Assembly (NCBI GenBank): GCA_948437815.1
Contig: CAOJKG010000016.1
Coordinates: 1-14,477, forward strand
Source: an uncultured Mycoplasmatota bacterium
GTDB lineage: Bacteria > Bacillota_I > Bacilli_A > RF39 > UBA660
DNA: 14,477 nt
Direction: 5' to 3'
In this document: piece after piece, positions 7,459 through 13,338 of the stretch
Layout: each line of letters opens with the position of its first letter
Numbering within the stretch: position 1 is the first letter of the stretch
Notes under the pieces: generated by a model
The model's database searches: none
Seen by the model: the letters and a program-made list of their open reading frames with translations, nothing else
Told to the model about the DNA's origin: nothing
Translations under genes and position numbers: made by a program

Positions 7459-8775
7459 TTAAAAGTTATTAACAATATTTTTAAATTCTTCTCCTCTATC
7501 TTCAAATTTAGCATATTGATCCCAAGAAGCAGAACCTGGACTAAGTAAAACCACATCACCGCTTTGAGCATTTCTATTTATACTTAGTAAAGAATCTTTC
7601 ATAAACTCATATTCTTCATAAGAAATATCATTATTTCTACAAAAATCTATAATTCTATTTCTAACTTCTCCTATAGCATAAATCTTTTTTATTTTATCTT
7701 TAAAAGGTAATAAATCTTCAAAATCTTGGCTTCTATCCATACCACCAAGTATTAGATGAATATTACCATCAAAACTTTTTAAAGCTGTAATAGTAGCCGT
7801 TGGATTAGTTGATTTAGAATCATTATAATATTTAACTCCTTTAATATCTCTAACAAATTCTATACGATGTTCCACACCTTTAAATTCTTTTAAGACCATA
7901 GTAGCATATTTAAAATCAATTTTTAAAATTTTTAACAAAATCAACATAGCTAAGATATTTTCATAATTATGATTACCTTTTAACATTATATCATTAGTGT
8001 TAATAAAAGCTTCATTATCAACATATATAATTCCATTTTCTATTCTATTGTTTTTACTATTAAAATAATATCTAGTTGAAACTATATCATTTGTAAGCTC
8101 CATAGAATCATAATTAGCTTCATTTAAAATTGCAATATCACTATCATTATGGTGATTAAAAATTTTATGTTTTACATTTTTATAAGATTTATAAGAACCA
8201 TGATAATCTAAATGTGTAGGACACAAATTAGTTAAAATACTAATATTTGTTTTAAAATCATTCATATCTATTAATTGGTGATCTGATATTTCAAGTAATA
8301 AGATATCACCATCTTGTAAATCTCCTACTATTTGAGATAATGGTGTACCTATATTACCACCAAGTTTTACAGATATTCCAGCTTTCTTTAAAACTTCATA
8401 TATTAAAGTTGTAGTAGTAGTTTTTCCATTTGAACCTGTAACACCAATTATCTTTATATCTTTATCAATATAATGATAAGCAACTTCCATTTCATTTACT
8501 ACTGGTATTCCTAAATTTCTAGCCTTCTCTACACAAGGGTTATAAGGAAATACTGCTGGATTTTTTATTAATACATCATATGTAGTATCAAGTAATACTT
8601 CTGGTTCATTAGTTTTTATAAACTTAATTCCCATTTTTTCTAATTCTTTTAAATTATTTTCATTTTGATCTTTACTATCAGTTACTAAAATTTCATTATT
8701 CTTTTCAAGTAGCTTAGCTACTTCAAAGCCACTTCTTGCCATACCTAAAATCAAGATTTTCTTATTTTCATACAT
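7459..8775 (-). CDS. murD: UDP-N-acetylmuramoyl-L-alanine--D-glutamate ligase
   Basis: MurD, the cytoplasmic ATP-dependent ligase that adds D-glutamate to UDP-MurNAc-L-Ala in peptidoglycan precursor synthesis. 438 aa, near the usual 450. N-terminal Rossmann-like domain with ILILGMARSG (7-16); central domain with P-loop GVTGSNGKTT (111-120), GGNIGTPL (139-146) and TNLCPTHLDYH (182-192); C-terminal domain with YYNDSKSTNPTAT (317-329), LGGMDR (343-348) and SPGSASWDQYAKFEDRG (412-428). Where E. coli has ELSSFQL, this protein has EISDHQL (162-168), so the Glu and Gln are kept but the Ser-Ser-Phe core is changed. The start was moved to the ATG at 8773-8775 because AGGTGAT stands four bases upstream; the GTG three codons earlier is part of that site. 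It has its own promoter and terminator. Confidence 0.93.
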   Translation of the reverse strand: MYENKKILILGMARSGFEVAKLLEKNNEILVTDSKDQNENNLKELEKMGIKFIKTNEPEVLLDTTYDVLIKNPAVFPYNPCVEKARNLGIPVVNEMEVAYHYIDKDIKIIGVTGSNGKTTTTTLIYEVLKKAGISVKLGGNIGTPLSQIVGDLQDGDILLLEISDHQLIDMNDFKTNISILTNLCPTHLDYHGSYKSYKNVKHKIFNHHNDSDIAILNEANYDSMELTNDIVSTRYYFNSKNNRIENGIIYVDNEAFINTNDIMLKGNHNYENILAMLILLKILKIDFKYATMVLKEFKGVEHRIEFVRDIKGVKYYNDSKSTNPTATITALKSFDGNIHLILGGMDRSQDFEDLLPFKDKIKKIYAIGEVRNRIIDFCRNNDISYEEYEFMKDSLLSINRNAQSGDVVLLSPGSASWDQYAKFEDRGEEFKNIVNNF

Positions 8776-8792
8776 ATTAATCACCTAAATTA

Positions 8793-8821
8793 ATTATATT
8801 CTAAAAAAAAGAAAAAAGCAA
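8793..8821 (-). promoter_or_regulatory. sigma-A promoter of murD
   Basis: Minus strand: -35 TTGCTT (8821-8816), 17-base spacer, perfect -10 TATAAT (8798-8793). The -35 box is exactly the descending arm of the preceding gene's terminator. Confidence 0.65.
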
Positions 8822-8832
8822 TTAACTTGCTT
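8802..8832 (-). terminator. rho-independent terminator with a stop codon in its loop
   Basis: Minus strand: AAGCAA (8832-8827), loop GTTAA, TTGCTT (8821-8816), then two T-rich runs. The loop contains the TAA stop (8824-8822) of the glucosaminidase gene. Confidence 0.8.
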
Positions 8833-9388
8833 TAATTAACTTCACATAATGATTAACATTTTTATGCCAATTTGGATTTTCAGCATATTTTTTATTCATT
8901 AATTCTGGTGTTGTTAAGCCTTTTTCATAATAATTTTTCTGCAAATTTCCTATGAAAGCTCTAATTCCTTCTTCCATAGAACTAAATTTCATATAACCAT
9001 TATGGCCACGCATTCCACCAACATTATAATTAACTCTTGCCAAATAACTACATTTCCAAGTACAACCTGTTTCGTGTAATAAAATTGAAGTAGCAACAAT
9101 AGGATCAACATTTTTTTCTAATGAAGTTTCAGCTATATAACGTCCATAACCAGTTAAATCTGATTTAAGAGATTTATCTAACTTTTCACTTAATTCATCT
9201 AAGGTTAAACCTTCATAAACTACCATTTTAGCCAGCAATTCTTCTTCATTACGAATATTTGCACTAGCTAAGCTAATTTGAGTTACGATATTTTCTATAT
9301 ATTGTTTATTATTGTTTTCTTTATAAATATTAATAAGAGCACCTAAGACTAAAGTAATTACCATCATCTTAAGTAAATAATTTTTCAT
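8822..9388 (-). CDS. membrane-anchored glucosaminidase-domain protein (GH73-like)
   Basis: A 188-aa protein expected to cut the glycan strands of peptidoglycan outside the cell. An uncleaved-looking anchor or signal segment (MKNYLLKMMVITLVLGALIN, 1-20) is followed by a short linker with LTLDELSEKLDKSL (61-74). The glucosaminidase domain (about 80-188) carries AETSLEKNVDPIVATSILLHETG with Glu106 as the probable catalytic acid, NYNVGGMRG (120-128), FSSMEEGIRAFI and the closing KYAENPNWHKNVNHYVKLI. Cys109 and Cys113 could form a disulfide. It is shorter than typical autolysins and has no cell-wall binding repeats. Strong site AAGGGGG and a near-consensus promoter lie upstream. Location just ahead of murD fits wall metabolism. 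The family call is solid; exact bond specificity is not visible. Confidence 0.8.
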   Translation of the reverse strand: MKNYLLKMMVITLVLGALINIYKENNNKQYIENIVTQISLASANIRNEEELLAKMVVYEGLTLDELSEKLDKSLKSDLTGYGRYIAETSLEKNVDPIVATSILLHETGCTWKCSYLARVNYNVGGMRGHNGYMKFSSMEEGIRAFIGNLQKNYYEKGLTTPELMNKKYAENPNWHKNVNHYVKLIKAS

Positions 9389-9427
9389 ACTTCCAAATTT
9401 CCCCCTTAAACTTTGTGAAGTGCTACC

Positions 9428-9456
9428 ATTATAGCATATTTAATAATAAAAGTCAA
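9428..9456 (-). promoter_or_regulatory. strong sigma-A promoter of the glucosaminidase gene
   Basis: Minus strand: -35 TTGACT (9456-9451), 17-base spacer ending TATGC, perfect -10 TATAAT (9433-9428), with an extended TG upstream of the -10. Near-consensus throughout; the leader to the start codon is about 33 bases. Confidence 0.85.
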
Positions 9457-9475
9457 ACTCAAGGCAAACAATAGT

Positions 9476-9790
9476 TTATATTTTTTCAATATTCAAAATA
9501 TTATTTATACTAATTCTATCACCAATTAAAGTTAATAAATAACCTCCTGTTTTACCAACTATAATTGTTTCTAATTCTTCATTATTAAGCAATTTTATTA
9601 AAACCTTACTTTTGTAAACATGATTAGGAGAAGCAAAGATTTCATTTATTTTTCTAGGTATATCAACATTACTAGTACTTCTAATGTCATAACTATCAGT
9701 AGAACTAACTGCATAATCTAAGTTATTGGTTAAAGTTTTATTTATAGGATTAGCAAATACTTTTGGTAAATTAAAATCTTTATTATTCAT
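9476..9790 (-). CDS. uncharacterised 104-aa protein with a beta-rich C-terminus
   Basis: I cannot name this protein. The N-terminal half (about 1-55) is polar and probably disordered (NKDFNLPKVFANPINK and so on). The C-terminal half is a compact, probably all-beta unit: KVLIKLLNNEELETII, VGKTGGYLLTLI, GDRISINNILNIEKI. That strand pattern recalls small RNA-binding barrels of the Sm type, but this is only a pattern impression. The start was chosen at the ATG at 9788-9790, since GAGGTG stands six bases upstream and the earlier GTG overlaps it. A TATAAT stands at 9810-9805 on the minus strand without a good -35. It diverges from the rodA-like gene and ends 20 bases before the promoter of the glucosaminidase gene. 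Confidence 0.7.
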   Translation of the reverse strand: MNNKDFNLPKVFANPINKTLTNNLDYAVSSTDSYDIRSTSNVDIPRKINEIFASPNHVYKSKVLIKLLNNEELETIIVGKTGGYLLTLIGDRISINNILNIEKI

Positions 9791-9849
9791 TTTAGACACC
9801 TCTTATTATATTTTATGATAAAAATATCAATTTGAAACATAATAAAAAT

Positions 9850-10929
9850 ATGAAAAAGAAAAAATTAATAAATTATTTATGGTTATTTATTCCTCTAATT
9901 ATTTTAATAATCATTTCATTACTAAATATGAAAATAGCAGGAAACAGTGGAAATGTTTATAAAAATTACTATTTAAAACAAAGTATCTGGTTTTTAATAG
10001 GCTTTTTTATTCTTTTTATAATGAAATTTTTTAAAATCAAAATAATATTCAAGCATAGCTTCTTATTTTATATAATTAATATTTTATTATTAATTCTGGT
10101 CTTATTTTTCGGCAAAACCATTAATGGTTCCAAAGCCTGGTTTAATTTTGGCTTATTTTCTTTTCAGCCCAGTGAATTAATGAAATTTACACTAGCTTTA
10201 TACTTAAGTGAAAAAGCTTCTACAATGCCGAAAGGAAATATAAAAAAAGATTTTAGATTTCTTATTACTTCTATTTTTATTACATTAGTCCCCTCCCTAT
10301 TTGTCTTTTTAGAGCCTGACACTGGAGCTATAATTATATATTTTCTTATTTTACTCGGAATAATTTTAATATATCGGGTTAATTATAAATGGTATATTAT
10401 TATTCTCTTAATATTAAGTGTTTTTTTAGGATGTTTCTTTTATTTATATTATTTCAATAAAGACTTATTAATAAAACTTATCGGCACATCTTTCTTTTAT
10501 CGTGTTGATAGAATACTTACATTTGTCACAGGAGATTCTTTTCAACTTGATAGAGCTCTAATATCAATAGGAGCATCAAGTTTTTTTGGAAATAAAAATT
10601 ATATATATATTCCAGAAGCCCAAACCGATTTTATTATTGCATTTAGCATAGCCAATTTTGGTATATTTGGCTTTTTAGTAATACTCATTAGTTATTTTTT
10701 ATTAGATACGTACTTTTTTCATAAATTACTAAAAAGCAAAAGCATTAGAAATAAAATGTTTATATCAGCATTTTTATGTATGTTTTTATTCGCTCAGTTT
10801 GAAAATATTGGCATGAATTTAGGATTACTGCCAATAATTGGATTACCACTGCCCTTTTTAAGTTATGGAGGAACAAACACAATTGTCTATTTCATATTTC
10901 TAGGAATTATCCTTAATTTAGATAAATAA
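9850..10929 (+). CDS. rodA: SEDS peptidoglycan glycosyltransferase, RodA/FtsW family
   Basis: A 359-aa polytopic membrane protein of the RodA/FtsW/SpoVE group, which polymerises lipid II into glycan strands with a partner class B PBP. About ten hydrophobic segments are visible. Family signatures (numbered from this ATG): GSKAWFNFGLFSFQPSELMKF (93-113), FLEPDTG (153-159), PEAQTDFIIAFSIANFG (255-271) whose Asp260 matches the essential catalytic Asp, and NIGMNLGLLPIIGLPLPFLSYGG (319-341). RodA is more likely than FtsW from the compact ends and TDFI segment, but the paralogue is not certain. Neither the ATG at 9850 nor an upstream in-frame TTG at 9832 has a clear ribosome binding site; I prefer the ATG. 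It stands alone on the plus strand, divergent from the 104-aa gene. Confidence 0.85.
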   Translation: MKKKKLINYLWLFIPLIILIIISLLNMKIAGNSGNVYKNYYLKQSIWFLIGFFILFIMKFFKIKIIFKHSFLFYIINILLLILVLFFGKTINGSKAWFNFGLFSFQPSELMKFTLALYLSEKASTMPKGNIKKDFRFLITSIFITLVPSLFVFLEPDTGAIIIYFLILLGIILIYRVNYKWYIIILLILSVFLGCFFYLYYFNKDLLIKLIGTSFFYRVDRILTFVTGDSFQLDRALISIGASSFFGNKNYIYIPEAQTDFIIAFSIANFGIFGFLVILISYFLLDTYFFHKLLKSKSIRNKMFISAFLCMFLFAQFENIGMNLGLLPIIGLPLPFLSYGGTNTIVYFIFLGIILNLDK

Positions 10930-10996
10930 ATTATTGGATTAAATTAATAATTCAGAGTAAGTTTTACTTACAAACGACAAAATAGAACATATTTTG
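10929..10996. repeat. three consecutive small hairpins behind the rodA-like gene
   Basis: Three perfect inverted repeats lie side by side: AATTATT/AATAATT (10929-10935 with 10946-10952), GTAAGT/ACTTAC (10957-10962 with 10966-10971, loop TTT), and CAAAATA/TATTTTG (10978-10984 with 10990-10996). None is followed by a proper T run on the plus strand, so they are weak terminator candidates for the plus-strand gene. They could protect the 3' end or be an insertion scar. Confidence 0.45.
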
Positions 10997-11002
10997 ACAA
11001 AT

Positions 11003-11023
11003 AAAAAAGAAGATTTAATCTTC
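11003..11023 (-). terminator. rho-independent terminator whose loop is the stop codon
   Basis: Minus strand: GAAGAT (11023-11018), TAA, ATCTTC (11014-11009), then six T. The three-base loop is exactly the stop codon of the 52-aa gene. Confidence 0.85.
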
Positions 11024-11173
11024 CATATTAATTATTGCAAACTTAACGGCTTCTATTACAAACTTAGTAAAAGTTACATCACCCTTTACTTTATTTATCT
11101 TATCAAATAATTCTTTACTAAATCTTATATTACGAAGGATATATTCTTCTTTTTCTTCTATCTTAAATTTCAT
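11015..11173 (-). CDS. small ribbon-helix-helix (Arc/CopG-type) DNA-binding protein
   Basis: A 52-aa protein whose whole length fits one ribbon-helix-helix fold: a short strand EEYILRNIRFS, helix KELFDKINKVKG, turn VTFT, helix KFVIEAVKFAIINM. Such proteins bind DNA as dimers through the paired strand and commonly regulate their own operon. The start was placed at the ATG at 11171-11173, which has AGAGG eight bases upstream; a longer in-frame opening overlaps the end of the surface-protein gene. It lies 20 bases behind the 430-aa surface-protein gene, is probably on the same transcript, and ends in its own terminator. No toxin partner is visible, so an antitoxin role is not supported. Confidence 0.7.
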   Translation of the reverse strand: MKFKIEEKEEYILRNIRFSKELFDKINKVKGDVTFTKFVIEAVKFAIINMED

Positions 11174-11193
11174 TACCAAAACCTCTTTACTTA

Positions 11194-12486
11194 TCAAATC
11201 ACAACATACGGATTATTTTGCGTCCCTGTTCCTCCACCTTGAAACTGAGTATCAGAATTCAGATTTATTACTGGACGCAAACCAATTCCAACACCACTAA
11301 TAGAAGCGCGATTGAACTTTCCATCGTTACGCACAATAAACATGGAATTGAGAATACTAGAATCGGTAGTACGAAAAAACGAATCATATGGGGACATAGT
11401 CCAGTAGTTCTGTCCGTTATAGAGATAATATGTACTATTTGTTGTTTCGTATTTTGCACCTGCCATTACTATTTCGTCCACTGTTATTGCGCCTACCTTT
11501 AGTGTATATACATCTCCTGAATTACATGCTAATGTTGGATTTACACTTGATGCGCTCTTTGCTCCTGAACGATCATATCCTGCATAGTAAAATGTACTAC
11601 TTGGACTTATAACCCACGTATATCCTGATGCCACATTTCTATCATTACAAAACTTACCATCAGCAACTTTATCCGCATTTATTCCTGTTATATTGGCATT
11701 ATACCATTTATCTATTTGTGTTTTTGCATTATTTGATGTTCCACTTAGTGTTCTTTGACTTGTTCCGCTATAAGTCCACCCTACATAGTTTGAATGGGTA
11801 AAACTTGTACTATATTTTGTATCAGCTACCGCTATACTATCTGCTGTACTTGTTCCATTTGCATGACATGTACTTCCATCATATATTAATCTTAAACTAC
11901 CATCACCATTAATCCTTATTATTCGCCAACAAAAACCTCCAAATTTTAAATAATTAGTTGTAGAGGCACCTCGCCAATAATATGAATATCCATTGTATAT
12001 TTCATCATATGTTCCATATATTCCTTCGTCAGTAGTAGCTATTTTACTAAAATCTGGTATTTCATAATTTACTTTTAATGTTCCTAATACTGTTCTTTCA
12101 TTTCGATATTTATCAAAATAGATGTAACATTTATCGCTTTTCTTTAAGTTTTCTATTATGTGCTCTCCATTTATAGTTTTTATTTTGCCTTTTACTTGAG
12201 TTTTATTATCTATAGTACAATAGGTTCTTTCTTCATTTATTATGTAACCTTTAGGCATTTCATTTATTTCTGTATAGTTAGCTCCATCTTCACTTTTATA
12301 CATTGCCATCATTTTAAAATCATATTGTTTATAATTTATTGTTCCTTTTACTAGTGATATATCTTGGGTTATTTTATATTTTGCTCTAGTTGTTGTTATA
12401 GTTATCGCAGATATTACACATACTAATATCAAACCTCCTATTATAATTTTTCTTTTATGATTTTTTCTTATTCTTTCAAATTGCAT
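11194..12486 (-). CDS. membrane-anchored surface protein with DUF6273-like C-terminus
   Basis: A 430-aa protein with one N-terminal membrane segment (about 13-33, after a basic RIRKNHKRK start), so most of it faces outward. Residues about 40-128 look like a beta-sandwich stalk (KGTINYKQYDFKMM to KCYIYFDKY). A larger domain follows: YYWRGASTTNYLKFGGFCWRI (169-189) and RINGDGSLRLIYDG (191-204), a Ser/Thr/Tyr-rich middle, and the ending YWTMSPYD (361-368) to GLRPVINL (402-409). The W-x-SP and G-RPVI-L landmarks recall DUF6273, a lectin-like fold; ligand unknown. Cysteines at 90, 120, 186, 207, 280 and 321 could form disulfides. By hand count G+C is about 39% in 11221-11640 but 23% in 12061-12240, suggesting a separately acquired C-terminal part. 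AGGGAT five bases before the ATG and a near-perfect promoter indicate good expression. Confidence 0.65.
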   Translation of the reverse strand: MQFERIRKNHKRKIIIGGLILVCVISAITITTTRAKYKITQDISLVKGTINYKQYDFKMMAMYKSEDGANYTEINEMPKGYIINEERTYCTIDNKTQVKGKIKTINGEHIIENLKKSDKCYIYFDKYRNERTVLGTLKVNYEIPDFSKIATTDEGIYGTYDEIYNGYSYYWRGASTTNYLKFGGFCWRIIRINGDGSLRLIYDGSTCHANGTSTADSIAVADTKYSTSFTHSNYVGWTYSGTSQRTLSGTSNNAKTQIDKWYNANITGINADKVADGKFCNDRNVASGYTWVISPSSTFYYAGYDRSGAKSASSVNPTLACNSGDVYTLKVGAITVDEIVMAGAKYETTNSTYYLYNGQNYWTMSPYDSFFRTTDSSILNSMFIVRNDGKFNRASISGVGIGLRPVINLNSDTQFQGGGTGTQNNPYVVI

Positions 12487-12516
12487 TATTTATCCCTACT
12501 TTCTAGTTCTAAATAA

Positions 12517-12526
12517 TGAGCGCTCA
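12517..12526. promoter_or_regulatory. perfect 10-bp palindrome in the surface-gene leader, possible operator
   Basis: TGAGCGCTCA is a perfect palindrome, unusually GC-rich for this region, about 25-35 bases downstream of the predicted transcription start of the surface gene and 30 bases before its ATG. It is a reasonable operator for a dimeric regulator such as the neighbouring RHH or XRE protein; no direct evidence. Confidence 0.4.
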
Positions 12527-12557
12527 ATTATATTAGAAATTTATCATTTATACTAAA

Positions 12558-12586
12558 ATTATAATATTTCCTATAATAAAAGTCAA
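12558..12586 (-). promoter_or_regulatory. strong sigma-A promoter of the surface protein-RHH operon
   Basis: Minus strand: -35 TTGACT (12586-12581), 17-base spacer, perfect -10 TATAAT (12563-12558). It leaves a leader of about 65 bases containing the palindrome at 12517-12526. Confidence 0.85.
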
Positions 12587-12660
12587 GAAAAATAACACAA
12601 TATATTACACTATATTTTTATATTATCATATATTTGCGACAATTGTAGTGGTGAAATCAA

Positions 12661-13113
12661 ATGAATTTAAAAAACAAATTAAAAGAGCTAAGAATAGAAA
12701 ATAAACTAAATCAAAGTCAAATTGCAGAAGCTATAAATATAAGCAGAGTTCAATATAATCAATATGAAAATAATTATTACTGCATACCAATTAAACATTT
12801 AATAAATATAAGTACATATTACGAAGTATCAATAGATTATATTTTAAATCTTAGCAATACGAAAAAATATCAAAATTACAAAAATGTTGAAAATATTACA
12901 GCTGGCAAAAGACTAAAAGAATTTAGAAAAGAAAATAAATTAACCCAAGAAAAACTTGCAAGTATTCTAAATACAACTTTTTCCAATATAGCATTTTATG
13001 AAAAAGGAAGAAATTTAATAGCAACCCCTTTTCTTTATGAAATATGCAAAAAATATAACATAAGCGCAGATTATATCTTAGGAAGAATTGATAATCCTAA
13101 ATATTTAGAATAA
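12661..13113 (+). CDS. transcriptional regulator with two tandem XRE (HTH_3) domains
   Basis: A 150-aa protein made of two helix-turn-helix XRE units. The first (about 1-60) has LKELRIENKLNQSQIAEAI then ISRVQYNQYENN and ends YYEVSIDYILNL. The second (about 81-144) has LKEFRKENKLTQEKLASIL then TTFSNIAFYEKG and ends YNISADYILGRI. The two halves align along their length, so this looks like an internal duplication; each monomer could contact two half-sites. No sensor or peptidase domain is present. Start: GGTGA six bases before the ATG. No clear promoter is visible upstream, only weak AT-rich candidates. It diverges from the surface-protein gene and sits just ahead of a strong promoter and a noncoding RNA, so control of one of these is plausible but unproven. 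Confidence 0.85.
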   Translation: MNLKNKLKELRIENKLNQSQIAEAINISRVQYNQYENNYYCIPIKHLINISTYYEVSIDYILNLSNTKKYQNYKNVENITAGKRLKEFRKENKLTQEKLASILNTTFSNIAFYEKGRNLIATPFLYEICKKYNISADYILGRIDNPKYLE

Positions 13114-13129
13114 TTTTTACAAAAAGTAC

Positions 13130-13158
13130 TTGACAAATAATTTATTTTATAGTATTAT
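13130..13158 (+). promoter_or_regulatory. strong sigma-A promoter with no gene behind it
   Basis: Perfect -35 TTGACA (13130-13135), 17-base spacer, -10 TATTAT (13153-13158). The predicted start is about 13165. No open reading frame follows on the plus strand before the terminator at 13277-13299, which points to a noncoding transcript. Confidence 0.8.
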
Positions 13159-13164
13159 ACAAAA

Positions 13165-13299
13165 CCGAACATTTAATTTGTTTGAATATTCTTTTCCATT
13201 CTTTGATATACTTCCTTTACTTAACTAATATCAAATTCTACTAATTCAAGCGAAATAAATGTTTTAACTTAAAAACAAAGCCCATTTAGGGCTTTTTTA
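13165..13299 (+). ncRNA. candidate structured small RNA of about 135 nt, class unknown
   Basis: Bounded by a near-consensus promoter and a perfect terminator, with no coding potential. Its ends fold together: 13167-13187 pairs with 13244-13264 in a 21-bp helix with one A-A mismatch and three G-U pairs. Inside, TTTGATAT (13202-13209) pairs with ATATCAAA (13228-13235), leaving an 18-base apical loop with ACTTCCTTTACTT and an asymmetric internal loop (13188-13201 and 13236-13243, including CTTTTCC). The unpaired segments are pyrimidine-rich and partly complementary to Shine-Dalgarno sequences. The long rod with a central bubble loosely recalls 6S RNA, but it is shorter than Bacillus 6S and I see none of its sequence landmarks; it shows no SRP, tmRNA or RNase P signatures. 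A regulatory RNA acting on mRNA starts or on polymerase is inference. Confidence 0.6.
13277..13299. terminator. rho-independent terminator of the candidate RNA
   Basis: AAAGCCC (13277-13283), loop ATTTA, GGGCTTT (13289-13295) then a six-T run on the plus strand. The stem is the most GC-rich of any terminator in the window. On the minus strand it is followed by GTTTTTAA, so it may also act as a backup for cdaR. Confidence 0.9.
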
Positions 13300-13308
13300 T
13301 TTATAGAA

Positions 13309-13335
13309 AAAGAACTCTAATTATAAGAGTTCTTT
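13309..13335. terminator. rho-independent terminator of cdaR, bidirectional
   Basis: AAAGAACTCT (13309-13318), loop AATTATA, AGAGTTCTTT (13326-13335): a perfect 10-bp stem with T runs on both strands. It starts three bases behind the cdaR stop codon and serves cdaR mainly. Confidence 0.88.
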
Positions 13336-13338
13336 TTT

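Noticed and set aside
7386..7571. 61-codon minus-strand open frame over the murD 3' end
   Set aside because: It overlaps the murD C-terminal motif, its terminator and the rlmB promoter in another frame.
11015..11173. RHH protein as the antitoxin of a toxin-antitoxin pair
   Set aside because: No small toxin-like ORF adjoins it; the partner gene is a 430-aa surface protein.
11194..11460. Diversity-generating retroelement variable region at the 3' end of the surface gene
   Set aside because: The C-terminus is lectin-like, but no reverse transcriptase, template repeat or second copy of this segment is in the window, and the codons do not show the usual AAC-rich pattern. It could only be revived by finding a template elsewhere.
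11218..12354. Several open frames on both strands within the surface-protein gene
   Set aside because: All lie in other frames of a single 430-aa coding sequence with good start signals; their products are compositionally odd and lack ribosome binding sites.
13167..13264. The 98-bp inverted repeat as a MITE-type mobile element
   Set aside because: No target-site duplication and no second copy in the window; promoter and terminator fit a transcribed RNA better.
13165..13299. Naming the structured RNA as 6S RNA
   Set aside because: Only the rod-with-bubble shape is suggestive; the length is short and no diagnostic sequence was recognised.
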